From Fimbriimonadales bacterium (GTDB lineage Bacteria > Armatimonadota > Fimbriimonadia > Fimbriimonadales > ATM1): DNA of 11,062 nucleotides. Of the stretch, positions 1 to 6,681 are shown in pieces. Made by a program: the position numbers and the translations under genes. The notes beneath the pieces are model-generated. The model was not told the origin of the DNA. It saw only the letters and a program-made list of their open reading frames with translations, and did not search any database. The stretch spans positions 1-11,062 of the forward strand of contig JAICGT010000015.1 of assembly GCA_025922995.1 (NCBI GenBank), in the 5' to 3' direction. Each line of letters opens with the position of its first letter. Within the stretch, counting starts at the first letter, position 1.

Positions 1-1
1 C

Positions 2-220
2 CTCCCCGCGGCGGGGGCGGCATGGGGCATGCAGCTCGAAGGCAAGGACAGCGTGGTGCTTGCCACCTTCGGCGACGCCGCGAGCCGTCAGGGCGAGGTC
101 TATGAGGCCATCGCCTTCGCGCAGCAAGAGAAGCTGCCGATCATCTTCATCATGGAGGATAACAAGTACGGCATCAGCACGAACACCGAAAAGTTCAATC
201 CGTACACGCTCGGGTCCTGA
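2..220 (+). CDS. Fused 2-oxoacid dehydrogenase E1, alpha-domain fragment ending at an in-frame TGA (5' partial)
   Basis: This is the thiamine-pyrophosphate (TPP) binding part of an E1 alpha subunit of a 2-oxoacid dehydrogenase complex, which decarboxylates a 2-oxoacid such as pyruvate or a branched-chain 2-oxoacid. The frame is open to the left window edge (LPAAGAAWGMQLEGKD), so the true start lies upstream. The TPP/magnesium motif is recognisable: FGDAASRQGE (codons from about 68) followed by EDNKYGIS about 25 residues later. The family usually has GDG where this has GDA. The frame stops at TGA 218-220, then continues in the same frame with GEECLVRVDARHPDRVYEAG, which is the expected next part of E1 alpha. 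The fragment and the next entry therefore read as one gene broken by one codon. Either this is a nonsense mutation, a sequence error, or a read-through site. Identity of the family is firm; substrate is not determinable. Confidence 0.8.
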   Translation, partial: LPAAGAAWGMQLEGKDSVVLATFGDAASRQGEVYEAIAFAQQEKLPIIFIMEDNKYGISTNTEKFNPYTLGS

Positions 221-241
221 GGGGAAGAGTGCCTGGTCCGC

Positions 242-1609
242 GTGGACGCTCGCCATCCCGACCGGGTTTACGAGGCGGGCAAGGTCGCCGTCGAGAAGGC
301 GCGAAAAGGCGGTGGCCCGACCGTGCTTTGGTGCGAACTCGACAGGCTCAGCAGCCATACGAGCAGCGACGACCATCGCGTCTACCGAACTCAGGAAGAC
401 ATCGACGCGATGATGAAGCGCGACCCGATCGTGGTGATGGCGCAGGAACTGATTAAGGAAGGACACCTGACCGAAAAGGACTGGGAAGCGATGCAGGACG
501 AAATCCGCGACTCTGTCGACCAGGACTACATCAAGGCGGAAGAATCGCCAGACCCGGTCGCCGAAGAAGTGCTCGATCACCTTTACGGCGACCTGCCGAC
601 GCCTGAACCGCCGCCGCTTGAGGGCGGCAGGAAATGGCGCATGGTCGATGCGCTCAATCATGTTTTTAAGGTCGCGCTGGATAAAGATAAGCGCATCGTG
701 TTTTTCGGCGAAGATATCGAAGACCCTAAAGGCGGTGTTTTTAAATTGACCGACGGGCTTTCGACTGCGCATCCGGATCGTGTGTTTAATTCGCCGCTGG
801 CGGAGGCGACGATTATCGGAGTTGCGTGCGGATTGGCGTGCTATGGAATGCGTCCGGTTTTCGAACTGCAATTTATCGACTTCGTGGGTCCGGGTTGGAG
901 CCAGTTGGTTAATAATATCGCGACGATTCGGTGGCGTTCCTTTGGCGAATGGCCGTGCCCTTGCGTGATCTATGCTCCGTATGGAGCGTACTTGCCCGGT
1001 GGCAGTTTGTGGCATAGCCAGGCCAACGAAGCGCCGATTGCCCACTTCCCCGGCATTCGCGTGATGATCCCATCGAACCCGCAGGACGCAGCCGCAATGA
1101 TGTGGACCGCCCTTGCCGCCGATGACCCAACGGTGTTTTTGATCCCGAAGCACCTATTTAGAATGCAGATCGACACGCCGGAGCAAGTGCCCGCAGTCGG
1201 TTTCGGCGAAGCCGTCGTTTTGCGCGAAGGCGACGACGTAACGATCGTTACATGGGGCAACTGCACGGAACAGGCATTGGAGGCCGCCGAACAGCTCGAC
1301 GGCGAGATATCCTGTGAAATTGTCGACGTTCGCTCGATCGTGCCGTTCGATTTCGAGACTGTCGCGACGTCTCTTGAAAAAACCGGTCGGCTGGTTGTTG
1401 TTCAGGAAGACAGCGAAACCTGCAGCTTCGGGCAAACGATCATCCAGAAAATGGCGAGCGATGAACGAACTTGGGGCGCATTTATCTCTGCGCCGCAATT
1501 GGTGTCGAAACCGGATGTGCACATCGGATTCAATCCGATTTACGAGTACGCGGCGCTTCCGGATACGGAGCGCGTCGTGGCCGCTTGCCGAAAGGTGATG
1601 ACGGATTGA
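242..1609 (+). CDS. 2-oxoacid dehydrogenase E1, C-terminal alpha part fused to complete beta subunit
   Basis: This is the rest of the fused E1 after the in-frame TGA; 242 is a GTG from which a 455-residue product could be made. Residues 1-115 are the end of E1 alpha, including the phosphorylation-loop-like segment RLSSHTSSDD and the DPIVVMAQELIKEGHLTE helix. A proline-rich linker (PTPEPPPLEGG, about 119-129) leads into E1 beta. The transketolase pyrimidine-binding domain spans about 130-305, with FGEDIEDPKGG, FNSPLAEATIIGVACGLA and PGGSLWHSQANEAPIAHFPG. The transketolase C-terminal domain spans about 320-450, with DVRSIVPFD and VVQEDSETCSFG. The beta half shows no damage. Alpha-beta fusions of this kind are known in several phyla. 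Restart at 242 would be only weakly supported: purine-rich GAGGGGAAGAG lies at 219-229, rather far upstream. The stop TGA (1607-1609) overlaps the TTG start of the next gene, suggesting coupled translation. TAG follows in frame at 1619-1621. Confidence 0.9.
   Translation: MDARHPDRVYEAGKVAVEKARKGGGPTVLWCELDRLSSHTSSDDHRVYRTQEDIDAMMKRDPIVVMAQELIKEGHLTEKDWEAMQDEIRDSVDQDYIKAEESPDPVAEEVLDHLYGDLPTPEPPPLEGGRKWRMVDALNHVFKVALDKDKRIVFFGEDIEDPKGGVFKLTDGLSTAHPDRVFNSPLAEATIIGVACGLACYGMRPVFELQFIDFVGPGWSQLVNNIATIRWRSFGEWPCPCVIYAPYGAYLPGGSLWHSQANEAPIAHFPGIRVMIPSNPQDAAAMMWTALAADDPTVFLIPKHLFRMQIDTPEQVPAVGFGEAVVLREGDDVTIVTWGNCTEQALEAAEQLDGEISCEIVDVRSIVPFDFETVATSLEKTGRLVVVQEDSETCSFGQTIIQKMASDERTWGAFISAPQLVSKPDVHIGFNPIYEYAALPDTERVVAACRKVMTD
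1592..1599 (+). promoter_or_regulatory. Shine-Dalgarno site for the TTG start at 1606
   Basis: AAGGTGAT matches the anti-SD-complementary core (AGGTGAT) and sits 6-7 bases before TTG 1606. It lies inside the end of the E1 gene, so ribosomes finishing E1 could restart on the next gene. It is the main support for starting the exported barrel protein at 1606 instead of at the later TTG 1729. Confidence 0.65.
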
Positions 1610-2229
1610 CGATTCACGATTTAGGATTTACGACGTTGGTGACAGCTTTGTTAGCTTGTTCGGCAATGGCGCAAGTGCCCACGTGAACCGGCTGACCCGG
1701 TGAAGGCCATGCCCTCGGTTCGGGGGAATTGCAATACGACTGGACGTTCTCCGCGAGGTTCGTCGATACCGACGTAGACCGGGCTCGATGGCGATTTACA
1801 GCGCAGCATCGGTTTACGCGGAGGTTCCAGGCCGGCGTCGAATTCAATCCTGGAGAGAGCGAAATCGGTCCGTTGGCGAATTGGGTAGTGTCGCCGGAAA
1901 CGCCAAAAACGCCGATGGTATCACTGGGCACATCGAGCGACCGAATAGGAACTCAGGAGGGTGAGCGCGCCTATTACGCGACATTCTCCAAGACTTTTGC
2001 GTCGATCGGTATCGCGCCGTACGTGTCGATCAATTACAGCGAATCCGACGACGGGTTTAATTTCCCGTTCGGCGCTAACTATAGGATCAGCGATCGATTC
2101 GGTCTCCTTGGTATGTACGACGGCCACAGAACGCATTTAATTTTGAACTACAATGCCGACGCATTTACAGTAGGATTAATGTGGATTTGGCTGGAGCGCC
2201 CCGGTATCAGTGTTAGTTGGGGCTTCTAG
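1606..2229 (+). pseudogene. Exported beta-barrel-like protein interrupted by two in-frame TGA codons
   Basis: Read from TTG 1606, the product begins MTIHDLGFTTLVTALLACSA followed by MAQ, a good signal peptide with a likely cut after AMA or AQ. The frame then meets TGA at 1684 and again at 1693, and afterwards stays open to TAG 2227-2229. The 166-residue open part from TTG 1729 begins MQYDWTFSARFVDTDVDRAR. It is rich in alternating polar/hydrophobic strands with many aromatic residues and ends in WGF; a terminal Phe is typical of outer-membrane beta-barrels. This suggests a small outer-membrane protein, about 183 residues when mature; I do not recognise a specific family. The sequence between the TGAs and 1729 (PGEGHALGSGE) reads as normal protein, so this looks like one gene damaged by two stops. 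The ORF from 1729 alone would lack a signal peptide. It overlaps E1 by TTGA and so is probably cotranscribed with it. Confidence 0.6.
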
Positions 2230-2873
2230 CGCATTAGCAGCCACGTAATCACAGCACCTAAGGGGCCGCCGAGGGCTGCGCCAATGCTGATGAGAATCCA
2301 ATAGAGCCTCGCTCGAGAGTTGCTCCCCTTCTCTTTTCGTGGCTGGAGGCGAACTTCGGAAATGGAGAAGCGTTTTTCGTTCCACCCGTCCGAGACTAAT
2401 ACCTTGCCCTTCTTTGCGTCGTAGGACACGACATCGCCTTTGTACCACCCCCATACCGGCCATGGAACGACGACTTTCGCACCAGGCACGAAATTGCAGG
2501 GCTGCAGCGCTTCCTCGGTCAGGACGTCTTCCCCGCCGGAGAGGAACCGCACTCGCACTTTGCCCGGTTCCGCCTCGACAACGTCCGCGACATAAAAGTT
2601 GCCGTCAGCCGAGCGGGCGAACACCCGGTCACCTGGGGCGGGCGTGTGCATTGGCCTGACGAGGCGCTCTCGTAACGCTTGCATCATCGCTTCCCGCGAG
2701 AGTCCAATCTCCTCCGCCGCGCTGAGCACCGACTCGATCGCCGGATCGCCGCCATCCGTCAGCGCCTGACGCAGGTGCAGCTCTTCGGCGCGTGAGAGCG
2801 CGTCCCTGATTTGCTCCTCCGTCAGACGTCCGTGGGTCATCTCCCCATTATGGGCCGACGCAGTGTCGGTCAT
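2226..2873 (-). CDS. Tail-anchored protein with two Tudor/SH3-like barrels
   Basis: The 215-residue product has three parts. Residues about 15-72 form a charged helical region (LTEEQIRDALSRAEELHLRQ ... AAEEIGLSREAMMQALRERL), resembling short helical modules found at the N-termini of many uncharacterised bacterial membrane proteins. Residues about 78-125 (APGDRVFARSADGNFYVADV ...) and 128-178 (VPGAKVVVPWPVWGWYKGDV ...) look like two successive small beta-barrels of Tudor/agenet/SH3 type, each starting P-G-x-x-V. Residues about 189-214 (RLYWILISIGAALGGPLGAV ...) are a single hydrophobic segment at the extreme C-terminus, so the soluble part likely faces the cytoplasm. No catalytic residues are evident and the function is unknown; such barrels often bind peptides or nucleic acid. 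The ATG at 2873 has little SD; a second ATG (residue 12) preceded by GGGGAG is an alternative. Its stop shares CTAG with the convergent gene. Confidence 0.75.
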   Translation of the reverse strand: MTDTASAHNGEMTHGRLTEEQIRDALSRAEELHLRQALTDGGDPAIESVLSAAEEIGLSREAMMQALRERLVRPMHTPAPGDRVFARSADGNFYVADVVEAEPGKVRVRFLSGGEDVLTEEALQPCNFVPGAKVVVPWPVWGWYKGDVVSYDAKKGKVLVSDGWNEKRFSISEVRLQPRKEKGSNSRARLYWILISIGAALGGPLGAVITWLLMR

Positions 2874-2952
2874 TTATCGTACGGGCCCGTTTTTTGGGTC
2901 GAAAAATTCCTCATCCGAACGGGTGATTTAGCGACTTTCGGACGGGACTATG

Positions 2953-2982
2953 GTCACAAAGGGCGTTTGCGGCTAGCATAAT
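2953..2982 (+). promoter_or_regulatory. Possible promoter of the SdrD-B secreted protein gene
   Basis: A -10-like CATAAT (2977-2982) follows a weak -35-like GTCACA (2953-2958) with an 18-base spacer, placing the transcript start about 80 bases before the GTG at 3072. The 2874-3071 gap separates divergent genes, so promoters are expected here; on the other strand only weak candidates are seen. A 6-base inverted repeat TCCGAA/TTCGGA (2914-2919 and 2937-2942) lies just upstream. Confidence 0.35.
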
Positions 2983-3060
2983 AAAACCGGCCAACAGCAA
3001 CCTCTCGAAGGGTTGATTTTATTGAGCCATAAACATTATTGGGGGACTCCGCAGAACCCC

Positions 3061-3066
3061 AGGAGG
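3061..3066 (+). promoter_or_regulatory. Strong Shine-Dalgarno site fixing the GTG start at 3072
   Basis: AGGAGG ends 5 bases before GTG 3072, which directly precedes a signal peptide. This rules against the upstream in-frame TTG at 3039. A short hairpin (TGGGG at 3040-3044 with CCCCA at 3057-3061) touches the first base of the SD and could affect its access, though the stem is short. Confidence 0.75.
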
Positions 3067-3071
3067 AACAA

Positions 3072-4484
3072 GTGAATATTCGGGGAATGGCACGACGGCT
3101 CATCGGGGTCGCGTGTACCGCAGCATTTCTTATTACCGGCGCCCAGGCACAGTTTGCCGGCGCCATCTACACAACGCTTCCGGACGGGCAAGTGGTAAAC
3201 GCGAACCTGTTTCCGGACAAAGACTCAGTCCACTTGAACGGCGGGCCGCAGGGTATGAACTCTGCCGGGCTCCCTCCGGGCGAGTATTACTTCCAGGTCA
3301 CCGACCCTAGCGGCGCCGTGCTGCTTTCGACGGATGACATTCGAAACCGCAGGCTGCTCGTCGCGGTCAATGGAGGCGGCGCGGGCGTTGTCTCCGGATC
3401 GCTGCCCGATTCTGGTTTTCTGGGCCACGCCAACGGAACGTTCAACGGCGCAAACGGCTCGACGCCGGTGCAGCTTATGCCCTTCGACGACACTCCGAAC
3501 AACGGCGGCGAGTACAAGGTTTGGCTAACGCCGGTCGACAAGTACACGCCCGGATCTGGGACAGGGGGGCACGGCTTCTTGCCCGCATGGTCAAAGACTG
3601 ATAACTTCAAAGTCAGAAGCCAAGAGCCGCCGCCGACTCCGCAGGCGTTCATAACTGGTGTCAAGTACTACGATGCCGACCTGAACGGCGAGCGCGATCC
3701 CGGCGAAGTCCTAATTCACAACTGGGAGATTACGGTTGTCACTCCGAACGAAACCTTCGTCGTTACAACCAACATCAACGGCGAGTGGATCTTGGAGCTC
3801 GACGAAGGAACGCCGTATTCAGCTTGCGAGACCCAGGTATCCGGCTGGATACAGACGGGCCCGATCCCGGGCGCGACGATCTTCTTCGGTGGCAGCGTTG
3901 TCGCGACGGCAGATGCCAACCAGTGTTGGGAGGGAATCATTCCCGTTGCCGATCCTGGCACGATCATCTTCGGACATGACTTCGGCAACGTCCTGCTTGG
4001 AGGCGGTGGCGGTAAAACGCTCGGCTTCTGGTCTAACAAGAACGGCGAAAACCGAATGAAGCAGACGCTCGGGATGACGGCCGCGCTGGCGGGCCTGTCG
4101 GCACAGAATCTCCGAAAGGCAAACGGCGATGATTTCGACCCGACGAGCTACAGCAAGTTCCGAAGCTGGCTATTGGAGGGCAACGCGACCAACATGGCGT
4201 ATATGCTCAGCGTGCAGTACGCAGCGATGTGGCTCAACGTGAACGCGGTAAACGGCTCGAATCCGGGCGTGGACCCGAACGCGATGATCTACGCGCCCGG
4301 CACAAACAGCGCCAACTTCCTTGGTTTTGCCACGGTTGGCGCCGTGATGGCGGAAGCTAACGCCGAGCTAGGCCTACACGGAACCGCTTGGGAAAGTGAT
4401 CCGTGGCGTGCCTACCAGGAAGCGCTCAAAAACGCGCTCGACAATGCGAACAACAACCTGAACTTTGTTCAGCCATGGCCATAG
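3072..4484 (+). CDS. Secreted SdrD-B domain protein with a C-terminal GFW-type module
   Basis: The product is 470 residues from GTG 3072. Residues 1-27 are a signal peptide (MNIRGMARRLIGVACTAAFL then ITGAQA|Q). Residues about 28-185 form a beta-rich domain with PDGQVVNANLFPDKDSVHLN, LPPGEYYFQVTDPSG and LLSTDDIRNRR. A short PPPTP linker leads to an SdrD-B-like domain at about 194-305: ITGVKYYDADLNGERDPGE is the typical opening with an Asp-rich, probably calcium-binding loop. A glycine-rich linker (LLGGGGGKT) precedes the C-terminal region, about 313-470, starting TLGFWSNKNG and including FRSWLLEGNATNMAYMLSVQ. This region resembles the GFW/GYW modules that end many large secreted proteins of environmental bacteria. 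No sortase motif, PEP-CTERM-like tail or membrane anchor is visible, so the protein is probably released or held non-covalently at the surface. SdrD-B domains are usually structural or adhesive; the role here is inferred. The gene ends in a strong terminator. Confidence 0.85.
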   Translation: MNIRGMARRLIGVACTAAFLITGAQAQFAGAIYTTLPDGQVVNANLFPDKDSVHLNGGPQGMNSAGLPPGEYYFQVTDPSGAVLLSTDDIRNRRLLVAVNGGGAGVVSGSLPDSGFLGHANGTFNGANGSTPVQLMPFDDTPNNGGEYKVWLTPVDKYTPGSGTGGHGFLPAWSKTDNFKVRSQEPPPTPQAFITGVKYYDADLNGERDPGEVLIHNWEITVVTPNETFVVTTNINGEWILELDEGTPYSACETQVSGWIQTGPIPGATIFFGGSVVATADANQCWEGIIPVADPGTIIFGHDFGNVLLGGGGGKTLGFWSNKNGENRMKQTLGMTAALAGLSAQNLRKANGDDFDPTSYSKFRSWLLEGNATNMAYMLSVQYAAMWLNVNAVNGSNPGVDPNAMIYAPGTNSANFLGFATVGAVMAEANAELGLHGTAWESDPWRAYQEALKNALDNANNNLNFVQPWP

Positions 4485-4526
4485 AACGGCCTTGGTTCGC
4501 TAGCAATTGCCGACAGGCAAAGAAAA

Positions 4527-4552
4527 GGCCCCGCGTAAGCGGGGCCGTTTTT
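4527..4552 (+). terminator. Intrinsic terminator, probably bidirectional
   Basis: A perfect 8-base GC stem (GGCCCCGC 4527-4534, GCGGGGCC 4539-4546) with a GTAA loop is followed by GTTTTT. Upstream AAAA (4523-4526) gives a T-run on the other strand. It lies between the convergent SdrD-B and subtilase genes and can end both transcripts. Confidence 0.92.
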
Positions 4553-4571
4553 GTTCGGGTTTCCGTGTCCA

Positions 4572-6608
4572 CTATCGGTACACAGTTACAGGAGAAGAAA
4601 TGCCCGCGTTACCGGCAGCGTCGTACGCCTTGACGGTTAGGATCAGCGTGCCACTCATTCGCTTTGCGTTGAATCGCGTGGTGAATGGCGCCGACGTTGA
4701 GGTGTCGGTGAGCGCGCCGTTGATGAAGAGCTCGCATCGCACCACGCCGATGTTGTCCCACACATCCACTCGAACGAGAGTGTTTCCGTTCACGGTCTGC
4801 CCTTGCGTGGGCGAAGTGATGGAGACAGTTGGCGGTGTCGTGTCCGGCACGCTATTCGATACGTTGACCGAGATCCATGTCGAAGTTCGGTTGCCCGACG
4901 TGTCCTCTGCAACCGCCATCAGCGTGTGAGCGCCGTTGGAGACGGTTCGCGAGTCCCACGAGCACGAATACGGAGCCGATGCGTCAGCGGCGTGCCAGAC
5001 GCCGTCGACGAAGAACTCAACGAACGCCACGCCGACGTTGTCGGAAGCGCTTGCGGAGAATGTCACGTTTCCCGCGACCGTTGCGTTGTTCGAAGGCGAC
5101 GTAATCGAAACACTCGGCGGTGTCGTGTCGCCGGCCTTGTTCGAGACATTGACGCTGATCAGGTCATCGCCCGAGTTACCGGCCGCGTCCAACGCGCGGA
5201 CGCGCACCGAGTGTGCTCCATTCGACCAACTCGTCGTGTTCCATTCCAACACGTACGGCGCGGCGGTGTCCGTGGCTACGATGTTGCCGTCTATCATCAG
5301 TCGCACTTCGACGACGCCAACGTTGTCCGTGGCTTCGGCGGTCACGTAGATGGTTCCGCCGATGGTTGCTCCGGCGTTTGGAGAAAGGATGTCGACCACG
5401 GGAGGCGTGACGTCGCTGCCAGGTGTTCCGCCTGCGGCAACGAGGGCTTGCGAGACGTTGAGGCGTCCCCAACCGTAATGAATGTCAAACCCCGTCGGCC
5501 CACGATCGTCCGCAGACGACTCGAGGAAGGCTTCAACTTGTGTCGGGGTTAGGTTCGGGCTCAGCGACCAGAGGAGTGCCGCTGCGCCACTGACGTAGGG
5601 CGTTGCCACGCTCGTGCCCGAGGCGTTGCCGTAGATTTGGCTGCCGAGCGTCGACCCGGTCGTGAAAGTCGATCCGGGAGCGACGAGGTCTATGAGGTTG
5701 CCGTAGTTCGAGTACGACGTGTAGTTGTCGTTGCCATCGGTGGCACCGACGACCACGAGGTCCGCAAAGTCGCCGTAGCTGTACTGGAAGCCGTTATTGC
5801 CGGCCGCTACGACTACGAGACCGCCCGCCTGTCGGAAGCTGCGAGCCGCATCGAGTACGGCGCTGCTCGCCCACATGGGGGTCCAGGAGATGTTCGCAAC
5901 CTTTGCGCCGTGCGTACGAGCGTAGCCGAGCGCTTCAACGAAATTAGAAAACGGAGCGTCACCGTTAGCATCGGTAACACGAAGCGGCATGATACGAACG
6001 CCCCACGCGACCGAGGCGACGCCCATGCCGTTGTCGGCGTGCGCTGCCGCAGTTCCGGCGACGATCGTGCCGTGTCCGGCTGTATCGAAGGTATTGGTAT
6101 TGTTGGATGCGACGTTGTATCCGGGGGTGATCTTGTCGCGAAGGTCCTCGTGAATGTCATCGACGCCTGTGTCGATGACAGCAAGCGTCACTGATGCGCT
6201 GCCTGTCGTCATCGACCACGCCGTTGGGCAGCCGATTTTGAGAAGGGGCCACTGGGCGCAGCCTGGCCCGCCACCTGCGTACCACGGATCGTCGGGGACT
6301 ACCTGAGCCGGCTGGGCGTACCCGTCGACCTCGGCGTATTCAACAGCGTCGCTTGCCCGCAACCGATTGGCTATAAGCGCCTCCCGGCCGACGGGCACGG
6401 CGACGACTTTGGTGGACAACCCCCGCAGAGTTCTTTGGGTTGTTCCTCCCACGTTCAAAAGAGCCTGATGAGCCGCACTCATCGACACTCCGTCTCTAAA
6501 TTTGACCAGAACTCGCCCGGGCACATGCCCCTGAGCGATGGCCGCGATTCCGATGCACACGAGCGCCGCAGACGCCGCAGTGCGCATCGATCTAATGCGC
6601 GTATTCAA
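4572..6608 (-). CDS. Secreted subtilisin-family (S8) serine protease with three Ig-like domains
   Basis: The product is 678 residues from TTG 6608, chosen because GGGAGGA lies 7 bases upstream. Residues 1-27 are a signal peptide (MNTRIRSMRTAASAALVCIG then IAAIAQG). Residues about 28-98 (GRVLVKFRDG ... AVEYAEVDG) look like an I9-type propeptide that would chaperone folding and be removed. The catalytic domain, about 115-392, has the full triad: Asp146 in AVIDTGVD, His179 in GHGTIVAG and Ser333 in GTSVATPYVSGAAAL. The oxyanion Asn271 is in VVAAGNNG. The protease is therefore predicted active. Residues about 401-678 are three tandem Ig-like repeats of about 90 residues, each starting TPP-x-V and containing DN-(V/I)-GV, G-A/T-x-T and AxDxxGN motifs. 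The protein ends at the third repeat without a membrane anchor. It is predicted to be exported and to degrade extracellular or surface proteins; the Ig repeats probably mediate binding or spacing. It converges with the SdrD-B gene, and its 5' region is shared divergently with pilB. Confidence 0.93.
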   Translation of the reverse strand: MNTRIRSMRTAASAALVCIGIAAIAQGHVPGRVLVKFRDGVSMSAAHQALLNVGGTTQRTLRGLSTKVVAVPVGREALIANRLRASDAVEYAEVDGYAQPAQVVPDDPWYAGGGPGCAQWPLLKIGCPTAWSMTTGSASVTLAVIDTGVDDIHEDLRDKITPGYNVASNNTNTFDTAGHGTIVAGTAAAHADNGMGVASVAWGVRIMPLRVTDANGDAPFSNFVEALGYARTHGAKVANISWTPMWASSAVLDAARSFRQAGGLVVVAAGNNGFQYSYGDFADLVVVGATDGNDNYTSYSNYGNLIDLVAPGSTFTTGSTLGSQIYGNASGTSVATPYVSGAAALLWSLSPNLTPTQVEAFLESSADDRGPTGFDIHYGWGRLNVSQALVAAGGTPGSDVTPPVVDILSPNAGATIGGTIYVTAEATDNVGVVEVRLMIDGNIVATDTAAPYVLEWNTTSWSNGAHSVRVRALDAAGNSGDDLISVNVSNKAGDTTPPSVSITSPSNNATVAGNVTFSASASDNVGVAFVEFFVDGVWHAADASAPYSCSWDSRTVSNGAHTLMAVAEDTSGNRTSTWISVNVSNSVPDTTPPTVSITSPTQGQTVNGNTLVRVDVWDNIGVVRCELFINGALTDTSTSAPFTTRFNAKRMSGTLILTVKAYDAAGNAGISSPVTVYR
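4575..5408 (-). repeat. Three tandem Ig-like repeat modules in the subtilase
   Basis: At protein level residues about 401-489, 494-586 and 589-678 repeat the same fold, with TPPVVDILSP, TPPSVSITSP and TPPTVSITSP openings and DNVGVVEVRLMIDG, DNVGVAFVEFFVDG and DNIGVVRCELFING cores. The DNA similarity is clearest around the repeat 1-2 and 2-3 junctions, where GGCGGTGTCGTGTC recurs on the + strand (about 5117-5130 and 4832-4845). This points to internal duplication followed by divergence. Confidence 0.8.
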
Positions 6609-6614
6609 TTGTTA

Positions 6615-6621
6615 TCCTCCC
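6615..6621 (-). promoter_or_regulatory. Shine-Dalgarno site for the subtilase TTG start
   Basis: GGGAGGA on the minus strand lies about 6-7 bases before TTG (6608-6606). It supports this start over the ATG at residue 8, which would have no comparable site. Confidence 0.7.
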
Positions 6622-6651
6622 AAATGTAAAGCCTTGAGCCCGCGAAGGCTC

Positions 6652-6681
6652 ATTTTAGGGTGGGCTCGTTCCCGCAGTGAA
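6652..6681 (-). promoter_or_regulatory. Possible promoter of the subtilase gene
   Basis: On the minus strand TTCACT (6681-6676) and TAAAAT (6657-6652) are separated by 18 bases, which would give a leader of about 40 bases. The -35 match is only partial, so this is tentative. The element lies within the inverted repeat at 6662-6689. Confidence 0.3.

Noticed and set aside
1154..1522. A 122-codon open frame on the - strand inside E1 beta
   Set aside because: The + strand frame there matches the transketolase C-terminal domain throughout; the antisense frame has no family features.
2881..2895. Palindrome ACGGGCCCGT followed by a T-run, resembling a terminator
   Set aside because: The palindrome has no loop; only about three base pairs could form around a 4-base loop, and no + strand gene ends just upstream.
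3039..3071. TTG at 3039 as start of the SdrD-B protein
   Set aside because: It has no SD and would add 11 polar residues before the signal peptide, while GTG 3072 has AGGAGG at ideal distance.
4803..5552. A 249-codon open frame on the + strand opposite the subtilase gene
   Set aside because: It is Arg/Val-rich with no recognisable motif, and the opposite strand encodes a complete S8 protease with catalytic triad and Ig repeats. It is a shadow of that GC-rich gene.
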